Positions 1 to 4,657 of a stretch of 5,920 bases of DNA are shown one piece after another. This DNA comes from JANRKG01 sp033763635 (GTDB lineage Bacteria; Cyanobacteriota; Cyanobacteriia; GCF-001939115), in assembly GCA_033763635.1 (NCBI GenBank), contig JANRKG010000341.1, positions 1-5,920 of the forward strand, written 5' to 3'. The notes under the pieces were generated by a model that saw only the letters and a list, made by a program, of their open reading frames with translations, searched no databases and was not told the DNA's origin. The position numbers were made by a program, and so were the translations under genes. How positions within the stretch are numbered: position 1 is the stretch's first letter; every line of letters begins with the position of its first letter.

Positions 1-133
1 AGGAAGCGGGGGAAAGAGTGGGGAGAAAGAGGCTTGTGCCGGGAAGGGTTTCCAGGGCCAGCGATGGACCGGAAAGCGAGAAGCCAAAAGCAAGGGTAAG
101 GCTCAAGTGCCGGAGCGATCGTTGGAGGTTCAT
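1..133 (-). CDS. N-terminus of an exported protein of unknown function (partial)
   Basis: An open frame runs off the left edge; 44 residues are visible, starting from ATG at 133. The start of the protein is a textbook signal peptide: a basic n-region (MNLQRSLRH), a hydrophobic core (about residues 10-20, LSLTLAFGFSL), then a polar turn with Gly22-Pro23 and a likely signal peptidase I site after Ser24-Leu25-Ala26. The mature part begins LETLPGTS and is rich in Pro, Ser, Thr and Leu. An in-frame TGA lies upstream and no other ATG occurs between it and 133, which supports this start, although no good Shine-Dalgarno sequence is seen. The gene is co-directional with the exported protein at 249-872, 115 bp away; I see neither a clear terminator nor a clear promoter in that gap. 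The function cannot be read from so few residues. That it is exported is an inference from the signal peptide alone. Confidence 0.72.
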   Translation of the reverse strand, partial: MNLQRSLRHLSLTLAFGFSLSGPSLALETLPGTSLFLPTLSPAS

Positions 134-248
134 ACAATAAACAGTGAAAGTAGAATGTTGGCAGACAGATAGCCCCCAAACTCAACCCTTCTAGGTGGAA
201 GAAGAATTGAGTGGAGGCTTAATTTAGGAATCCAAATTTACCCAATGT

Positions 249-872
249 TTACCACAGCGCTCTTACGCCACCCGTATTTTGCTGAGTGCTGGTGCTGCCA
301 CTGTTATTGGTGTCAGTGGATTGGTTGTTGTAAGTCCCTGTGTTGGTAGGACGTTGATTGGTGGTGTTCACCCGTTGCTGATTGGTGGTGTTGGTCCGTT
401 GTTGATTGGTGGTGTTGGTTCGTTGCTCAACCGAGCTACCCCCCTGATTCATATCCATGTTCATGTTGGAATTGCTGGGGGTACCGGAGGGATTGTTCTG
501 GTAGGTGCCATCGTTCGTATTAACGTTGGCTGGGCTGGTGTTAGGGTCGGTGTTGGGGCTAACCCGTGTCCGGTTTGGATCGGGATTCGTCAGACTGGGG
601 CTGGTTTGGTTGATGTCGTTTTGGCTACCGGAACCGGGGAGGGTATTGGAGTTGGAAGGGGTATTTTGGGTTGCATCCCCACCTTCACGGGGGGCATCTG
701 CGGGGCTGGGGCTTGGAGTGATATCTGCTGGGTTCGTGCTACCGCCCGTTTGAGCGATTAGATGTTCACTGGGAGCAGAGAAGGCGGCAGTGGGCAAACT
801 CAGCAGGGCACCCGCGCCAACGATCGCTGCCAGATTGGCAACCATATTAAATTTGCGATTTTGAATGCTCAT
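249..872 (-). CDS. Exported Asn/Thr/Ser-rich low-complexity protein with 8-residue repeats
   Basis: 207 residues. The first 33 form a signal peptide: n-region with Arg6 and Lys7, hydrophobic core about 11-26 (VANLAAIVGAGALLSL), and a likely cleavage after Phe31-Ser32-Ala33. The rest has no Cys and very few hydrophobic residues. It is dominated by Asn, Thr, Ser, Gln, Pro and Gly, as in disordered cell-surface or periplasmic proteins. Residues 150-177 hold the unit RTNTTNQQ about three times, the last copies degenerate (RVNTTNQ, RPTNT). The C-terminus GGVRALW is unlike the polar body and could be a short recognition tail. ATG at 872 is preferred because it gives the basic n-region; Met10 is a possible alternative. 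A weak AGGA lies about 13 bases upstream. It is divergent from the ABC gene. I recognise no domain; a surface, matrix or envelope role is only an inference. A GC-skewed open frame on the other strand is best explained as a shadow of the repetitive codons. Confidence 0.82.
   Translation of the reverse strand: MSIQNRKFNMVANLAAIVGAGALLSLPTAAFSAPSEHLIAQTGGSTNPADITPSPSPADAPREGGDATQNTPSNSNTLPGSGSQNDINQTSPSLTNPDPNRTRVSPNTDPNTSPANVNTNDGTYQNNPSGTPSNSNMNMDMNQGGSSVEQRTNTTNQQRTNTTNQQRVNTTNQRPTNTGTYNNQSTDTNNSGSTSTQQNTGGVRALW
352..428. repeat. 24-bp tandem repeat inside the exported protein gene
   Basis: Two near-identical 24-bp units lie at 373-396 and 397-420, differing at two positions. They are flanked by a shortened 21-bp unit at 352-372 and a partial unit from 421. 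Read on the minus strand each full unit encodes eight residues of the RTNTTNQQ type, so unit gain or loss keeps the frame. Confidence 0.85.
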
Positions 873-902
873 AGTTAATGCTTAATCCTGTGCTTGGGGG
901 TT

Positions 903-916
903 ATGAAAACTTTCAT
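903..916. promoter_or_regulatory. Inverted repeat upstream of the exported protein gene
   Basis: ATGAAA-AC-TTTCAT is a perfect inverted repeat with 6-bp arms and a 2-bp spacer, 31-44 bp upstream of the minus-strand start at 872. Its size and place suit an operator for a dimeric regulator, but one short palindrome can arise by chance. No convincing -10/-35 pair is seen near it. A second, looser inverted repeat lies just beyond (GCAGCC at 922-927 with GGCTGC at 941-946). Confidence 0.3.
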
Positions 917-953
917 TGGACGCAGCCCCATCACTATCGAGGCTGCCGATTAA

Positions 954-971
954 ACCGTAACGACCGTAACG
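954..971. repeat. Perfect tandem 9-bp repeat in the divergent intergenic region
   Basis: ACCGTAACG occurs twice head to tail with no spacer (954-962 and 963-971). It lies between the divergent starts at 872 (minus) and 1140 (plus). Direct repeats of this length with about one helical turn of phasing can be regulator binding sites, such as those of OmpR-type response regulators. This assignment is an inference. Confidence 0.5.
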
Positions 972-1139
972 AATTAGATCGTCTATCAGAGGAAATAAGC
1001 AATAAGAAGGATCGTGAAGATACGTAAAAATGTGCTACAGAGGTGTTCCTGCATCCCGTCTTGCCCAAAACATCTGCTGTAAAACACCATCCCTTCAGCG
1101 AGCCTGTTAAGATCCATCTAATCTGCATTGCTGAGTTGC

Positions 1140-3071
1140 ATGAGTAGTTCTGTTATAGAAGTTCGGGATCTAAGCGTTCAATTTCAGAGCGTTCAATTCC
1201 AGGCGGAGAGCGGCCTGACGAAGGCTGTAGATGGCATTTCCTTTGAGATTCCCAGGGGACAAACGATCGGCATTGTCGGTGAGTCGGGTTCGGGCAAGTC
1301 AGTCACGGCCCTGGCTTTAATGGGATTAGTGCCTGCTCCTGGGCGAATTGCAGGAGGAGAGGTCTGGTTTCGTAACACGAAAGAGGGTGGAGCGGCGATC
1401 GACCTGCTGCGGCTCTCTGCTCGGCAAAAACAGGAGTATCGGGGCGGACAGATCTCGATGATCTTTCAGGAACCCATGAGTTCCCTCAATCCGGTCTATA
1501 CCATTGGCTTTCAACTGCTTGAGGCAATTTGTCTGCACCAGAAAATCTCTAAAGCAGAAGCCCGCAGACAGGCGATCGCCCTCCTTCAGGAAGTGAAATT
1601 GCTGCCTCCCGATGAAGAACTGCGGCGGCGATATGTTGAAGAATTTCCCCTCTTGAATCCTGGTAAATCTTTGCCCGGTGAAGCTTACATTAACCGACAG
1701 ATTAATCAGCAAAAATCCCAAATTTTAGAACGCTACCCTCACCAGCTATCGGGAGGTCAGATTCAGCGGGTGATGATTGCAATGGCGATCAGTTGCAACC
1801 CGACTCTATTAATTGCAGACGAACCCACTACCGCGCTAGATGTGACAGTACAGGCGACGATTCTAGACTTGCTGCGGGAATTGCGCGATCGTCGGGGTAT
1901 GTCCATTATGTTCATCACCCACGACCTGGGGATCATTGCGGAGATTGCGGATCAGGTCGTTGTGATGTATCGGGGTAAGATTGTGGAATCGGGTCCGGTG
2001 ATGCAAATCTTCTCGAATCCCCAGCATCCCTATACCAAAGGCTTGCTGACCTGCCGCCCCCGACCCGATCGGCGGTTGAAGTATTTGCCGACCGTTGCGG
2101 ATTATATGGAAGTGACGACTTCTGAGACAGGGGAGGTGACGATTGCCGAGAAGCCTCAGGACCCTGCAACAGGGTTGCAGGGCGCACTAGAAGTCACCCC
2201 TACGGAACTGGAAGAACGACTCACCCAACTTCACCAACAGGAACCCCTCCTCTCGGTGCGTCATTTGCGAGTTGCTTTTCCTGTGAAAGGTGTTTTGGGA
2301 CAGACCCAGCGGTATGTCATGGCTGTAAATGATGTGTCGTTTGAAGTCTATCCCGGTGAAACGCTGGGTCTGGTGGGAGAATCGGGCTGTGGGAAGACGA
2401 CCCTGGCCCGTGCCTTGCTGCGCCTGGTGCCGTCGATGGGTGGTGAGATTCGCTTTGAGCGTCGAGAAGTTTTATCCCTATCCCCCAATCTCTTACGACC
2501 TCTGAGACGGGAGATGCAGATTATCTTCCAAAATCCCTACGGGTCATTGAATCCCCGAATGAGCGTAGGGGATGCAGTGATGGAGCCGCTCCAGATTCAC
2601 GATCGCCAGTCTCCCCAACAACGGCGCGATCGGGCGGTGTATCTGCTAGAACGGGTGGGACTCAATGCGGATGCGATGAAGCGCTATCCCCACGAATTTT
2701 CTGGAGGACAACGGCAACGGATTTGTATTGCCCGTGCCCTGGCTTTGAATCCCAAGTTCATCATTTGTGATGAATCGGTGTCGGCTTTGGATGTCTCTGT
2801 GCAAGCCCAGGTTTTGAACCTGTTAAAGGAGCTTCAGGAAGAATTCAAGCTCACCTATATCTTCATTTCCCATGACCTGGGGGTGGTCAAGTTCATGAGC
2901 GATCGGATTCTGGTGATGAATCGGGGCAAGATCGAAGAGGTGGGTCCGGCGGAGCAGATCTACCGCGAACCACAACAGGCGTACACTCGCCAACTCATTG
3001 CTGCAATTCCGGTCGGCACGCTGGAGCGCATTCAAGAACGGCAAGCCCAGCGATCGGCTGTTCGGAGTTAA
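1140..3071 (+). CDS. Fused double-ATPase subunit of a peptide-type ABC importer (DppD-DppF / GsiA / YejF-like)
   Basis: 643 residues from ATG 1140; a TTG at 1128 would add four residues, and neither start has a clear ribosome site. It holds two complete nucleotide-binding domains. Domain 1: Walker A GESGSGKS (47-54), Q-loop Gln110, signature LSGGQ (203-207), Walker B LLIADEP with Glu228, H-loop His261. Domain 2: Walker A GESGCGKT (413-420), Gln464, signature FSGGQ (520-524), Walker B IICDES with Glu545, His578. Each domain is followed by the peptide-importer tail motif (HPYTKGLL at 296-303; AYTRQLIAAIP near 614-624). This is the arrangement of GsiA and YejF, whose cytoplasmic ATPase powers uptake of peptides, glutathione or related solutes through two permeases. 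No permease or binding-protein gene is adjacent, so the substrate is open. Oddities: a 15-bp tandem duplication near the start, and roughly 35 extra residues (about 155-196) before the first signature. All catalytic residues are present. Confidence 0.93.
   Translation: MSSSVIEVRDLSVQFQSVQFQAESGLTKAVDGISFEIPRGQTIGIVGESGSGKSVTALALMGLVPAPGRIAGGEVWFRNTKEGGAAIDLLRLSARQKQEYRGGQISMIFQEPMSSLNPVYTIGFQLLEAICLHQKISKAEARRQAIALLQEVKLLPPDEELRRRYVEEFPLLNPGKSLPGEAYINRQINQQKSQILERYPHQLSGGQIQRVMIAMAISCNPTLLIADEPTTALDVTVQATILDLLRELRDRRGMSIMFITHDLGIIAEIADQVVVMYRGKIVESGPVMQIFSNPQHPYTKGLLTCRPRPDRRLKYLPTVADYMEVTTSETGEVTIAEKPQDPATGLQGALEVTPTELEERLTQLHQQEPLLSVRHLRVAFPVKGVLGQTQRYVMAVNDVSFEVYPGETLGLVGESGCGKTTLARALLRLVPSMGGEIRFERREVLSLSPNLLRPLRREMQIIFQNPYGSLNPRMSVGDAVMEPLQIHDRQSPQQRRDRAVYLLERVGLNADAMKRYPHEFSGGQRQRICIARALALNPKFIICDESVSALDVSVQAQVLNLLKELQEEFKLTYIFISHDLGVVKFMSDRILVMNRGKIEEVGPAEQIYREPQQAYTRQLIAAIPVGTLERIQERQAQRSAVRS
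1173..1202. repeat. 15-bp in-frame tandem duplication in the ABC gene
   Basis: AGCGTTCAATTTCAG (1173-1187) is followed at once by AGCGTTCAATTCCAG (1188-1202), one mismatch in 15. It encodes SVQFQ twice (residues 12-21), within the first beta-strand region of ATPase domain 1. The low divergence suggests a recent slippage event that kept the frame. Confidence 0.85.
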
Positions 3072-3073
3072 GA

Positions 3074-3520
3074 CTACTCAAGGGGTTGTGCTGACAACGT
3101 TTGCAAAAGGGTGCGAATTCGGTCAGTGAAGACAATATCATCTTCTGCAAAGTCGTCGAGGATTCTTCCATCCACTCGGTAACTGACCCGTAAAGCTTGG
3201 ACTGTCTTCCTTTGCCCATTCACTTCGTAAGTGCCATATTCTGGATCAAAAGATAGGTGACATCGACCGAGAGAACCATGCTCACGCGATCGGGACAGAA
3301 CTAAATGATGCATCACCTGTCCTGCACGCAGCGATCGATTGTAACCCTCACTTTGCATGGATTTCACGAACTGAACCATGAGATCGGCAAGGTTGTTTCC
3401 TAAGAAAGTTCGCATTGAACTGCCATCGTAAAAGTCCACAATTAAATCCCAGCTTTTGACGAACTTATCTTGTGTTCTCTGGTCCGGCTCGTGAAACTGA
3501 CTGGGTTGGCTCATACACAT
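3074..3520 (-). CDS. Conserved-looking hypothetical protein, 148 residues
   Basis: I do not recognise this protein. It has no signal peptide and no membrane segment, so it is probably cytoplasmic. A polar N-terminus (1-20) leads into SWDLIVDFYDGSS (about 23-35), then an amphipathic helix-like part (about 41-57), a His-His pair (71-72) and a beta-rich stretch (about 86-118, with FDPEYGTYEVNGQ). It ends in an acidic patch (DDFAEDD, 122-128) and a helix-like tail. The mixed composition and normal codon use argue for a real gene. ATG at 3520 or ATG at 3514 (Met3) could be the start; neither has a visible Shine-Dalgarno sequence. It is convergent with the ABC transporter gene, with only 2 bp between the stops, so the two genes must share any terminator. 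Its own upstream neighbour is a transposase remnant on the other strand, so it appears to be transcribed alone. Confidence 0.72.
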   Translation of the reverse strand: MCMSQPSQFHEPDQRTQDKFVKSWDLIVDFYDGSSMRTFLGNNLADLMVQFVKSMQSEGYNRSLRAGQVMHHLVLSRSREHGSLGRCHLSFDPEYGTYEVNGQRKTVQALRVSYRVDGRILDDFAEDDIVFTDRIRTLLQTLSAQPLE

Positions 3521-3558
3521 TTAGGATCGAGGATTAAATAAGGTGAAATAGTTGCAAA

Positions 3559-3726
3559 ATGGTGCAAGGGTTGATGGCAAAGGCAACGACTCGTAAAGGT
3601 CTCAAGGTATTCACGACCATTCTCGACAAGACTTATCAAACGGGTCGAACAGTGGCTGAAGACTTCAAATCCAACATGTCAATTGTCTTTGATGAATTCT
3701 TACCACAATGGAACTACACGTTCTAA
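3559..3726 (+). pseudogene. C-terminal remnant of a DDE transposase (ISAzo13-like)
   Basis: A 55-residue frame reads MVQGLMAKATTRKGLKVF at the start and FDEFLPQWNYTF at the end. The pattern T-T-x-x-G-L-x-V, then D-x-x-Y-x-x-G, then a C-terminal W-N-Y-T matches my recollection of the C-terminus of ISAzo13-type transposases, which act on IS ends as cut-and-paste enzymes. No catalytic DDE residues remain. An in-frame TGA lies at 3544-3546 and the preceding DNA belongs to another gene, so more than 80% of a normal transposase is missing. The family call is from memory of the motif; a related DDE family is possible. ATG at 3559 is only the first codon after the upstream stop, not necessarily a used start. 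I regard it as a decayed insertion rather than a working small gene. The rest of the 291-bp gap (3521-3811) shows only the hairpin described at 3731-3763. Confidence 0.6.
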
Positions 3727-3730
3727 CAAT

Positions 3731-3763
3731 CTGGTCTTGTCGGTGTGCACACCCCTGTACCAG
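3731..3763. repeat. Palindromic hairpin just after the transposase remnant
   Basis: A perfect 12-bp palindrome, GGTGTGCACACC, sits at 3742-3753. It is nested in a wider inverted repeat, CTGGT (3731-3735) with ACCAG (3759-3763), separated from the core by an imperfect internal loop. It begins 4 bp after the stop of the transposase remnant. It could be part of the old IS end, a protein site, or a hairpin that ends transcription; there is no T-run after it on the plus strand, so a standard intrinsic terminator is unlikely. Confidence 0.5.
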
Positions 3764-3811
3764 CGAAGAAAATACTAATGGAAAATGGGCGGGTGGGTTA
3801 GATCGCAAGTC

Positions 3812-4123
3812 TCAGAGGTTTAGGCTGTTTTCGAGTACGGAGACGAGAATTTCTTGAGGGGTTGCCTTTTGCAGGAGTAGCCCCACATAACGCAGTTCTT
3901 GCTTAACAATTAAGATATCGTTTTGTGATCCTTGAATCGTAATATGGGTTAATCCTTCCAACTTCAAGCTACAGGCCAGGAGGGACTTTAAGCAGAGGGT
4001 TTGAAATATCACTTGAATCCAAGCACCATCATTGTCACTGGATGTGACAAAATGCTGCTTTGGCAAACCATTTAGGTCAAAGGTTGCCAGACCTATTACA
4101 TAGTCGGAGTAATCAGATAACAC
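3812..4123 (-). CDS. Small Roadblock/LC7-like protein
   Basis: 103 residues from a GTG start at 4123. An in-frame TAA lies six codons upstream and no ATG is available, which supports the GTG; no Shine-Dalgarno sequence is visible. The pattern fits a Roadblock/LC7 fold: a first strand and turn with a D-x-x-G-L motif (YVIGLATFDLNGLP, 8-21), a long helix (about 33-54, GAWIQVIFQTLCLKSLLACS), then strands THITIQG (59-65) and DILIVKQ (69-75), and LRYVGLLLQ (77-85). Roadblock proteins in bacteria often bind small GTPases (MglB-type) or act as dimeric adaptors in signalling. No GTPase gene is in view; the neighbours are two-component genes instead. The first helix of the fold seems short, so the N-terminus may be reduced. 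It is divergent from the response regulator at 4283. The fold call comes from pattern and hydrophobicity only; function is not established. Confidence 0.68.
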   Translation of the reverse strand: MLSDYSDYVIGLATFDLNGLPKQHFVTSSDNDGAWIQVIFQTLCLKSLLACSLKLEGLTHITIQGSQNDILIVKQELRYVGLLLQKATPQEILVSVLENSLNL

Positions 4124-4188
4124 AGGAAACCCAGGGGATTAGAGATCATTGATAGGATGAATGGCTTGATTAAGAACAAACCATCACA

Positions 4189-4222
4189 AAAGAAAAGGTT
4201 TCTTTGTCAGTGATACGTATCA
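4189..4222. promoter_or_regulatory. Pair of inverted repeats in the divergent signalling promoter region
   Basis: Two inverted repeats lie 5 bp apart. AAAGAAA-AGG-TTTCTTT (4189-4205) has 7-bp arms, and TGATACGTATCA (4211-4222) is a perfect 12-bp palindrome. They sit in the 159 bp between the Roadblock-like gene (start 4123, minus) and the response regulator (start 4283, plus), so a protein bound here could control both. TATCAT at 4218-4223 resembles a -10 box but has no well-spaced -35 partner. Confidence 0.45.
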
Positions 4223-4246
4223 TTGAACTGCGACTGGGAAGAACTG

Positions 4247-4273
4247 AAAAGAAGGAACTAAAAAGAAGGAACT
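4247..4273 (+). promoter_or_regulatory. Duplicated Shine-Dalgarno-like element before the response regulator
   Basis: AAAAGAAGGAACT occurs twice with a 14-bp period (4247-4259 and 4261-4273), after a degenerate earlier copy ending at 4245. Each holds AGAAGGA. The GGA of the second copy ends 12 bases before the ATG at 4283, a rather long but usable spacing; the first copy is too distant to act directly. Confidence 0.5.
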
Positions 4274-4282
4274 GAACAGCAA

Positions 4283-4657
4283 ATGGTGGGCAAACGCATC
4301 CTCATTGTTGAAGATGAGAGTATTCTTGCTTTAGATATTGAGGACAGCCTGATCCTGATGGGATATGGCGTTGTTGGGACAACTAGCAATGCTCAGGAGG
4401 CTTTCAGCATGATTGAGAATTCTCCGCCAGACTTAGTTTTAATGGATGTCCGCATTCAAGGTGAAACAGACGGTATCGAGGCTGCTCATCACATTTGGGA
4501 ACGCTTTCAGTTGCCGATCATCTTTCTCACCGCTTCCACAGATGAACCCACCCTGCGCCGAATCTATTTAACTCCAGCTAAAGGATATGTTGTCAAGCCC
4601 TTCAAGATTCAGGAGTTGCAAGAAGCGATTGAAGCTGCACTGGTAGCGCCACCGTAA
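4283..4657 (+). CDS. Single-domain response regulator (CheY-like receiver)
   Basis: 124 residues, the full length of one receiver domain with no output domain. The acidic pocket is Glu10-Asp11, the phosphoacceptor is Asp55 in PDLVLMD, the switch threonine is Thr83 (FLTAS) and the conserved lysine is Lys105 (KPF). All residues needed for phosphorylation and switching are therefore present. Such proteins pass phosphate between kinases or bind partner proteins when phosphorylated; they act in the cytoplasm. The motif LMDVRIQGETDGIEAA is typical of receivers attached to or paired with sensor kinases. It clearly resembles the receiver of the hybrid kinase encoded on the other strand (4602-5759), with shared ILIVEDE, MGY and LTA..D..TL motifs. 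The start at ATG 4283 places ILIVEDE at the usual position and has an AGAAGGA upstream. The last 56 bp overlap the 3' end of that kinase gene in antisense. The partner is not shown by the sequence, but the neighbouring kinases are the obvious candidates. Confidence 0.93.
   Translation: MVGKRILIVEDESILALDIEDSLILMGYGVVGTTSNAQEAFSMIENSPPDLVLMDVRIQGETDGIEAAHHIWERFQLPIIFLTASTDEPTLRRIYLTPAKGYVVKPFKIQELQEAIEAALVAPP

Noticed and set aside
279..761. Long open frame on the plus strand opposite the exported protein gene
   Set aside because: It encodes a Gly/Val-rich product that mirrors the repetitive Asn/Thr codons of the minus-strand gene, and it lacks a coherent domain. The minus-strand frame has a signal peptide and explains the sequence better.
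1094..1122. Possible promoter for the ABC gene (TTCAGC, 17 bp, TCTAAT)
   Set aside because: The -35 match is poor (3 of 6) and the resulting leader would be only about 10 bases, so it is not reported as a feature.
934..1128. 64-residue minus-strand frame in the divergent intergenic region
   Set aside because: No recognisable motif, no ribosome site, Arg/Ser-rich tail typical of random translation, and it would fill the promoter region of the ABC gene.
1326..1721. 131-residue minus-strand frame inside the ABC gene
   Set aside because: It is antisense to the first ATPase domain, whose motifs are intact on the plus strand; no motif or start signal supports it.
3085..3098. Small hairpin GTTGT-GCTG-ACAAC near the convergent stops of the ABC gene and the hypothetical gene
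   Set aside because: Only a 5-bp stem with no following T-run on either strand, and it lies within the coding region of the minus-strand gene. It is too weak to call a terminator.
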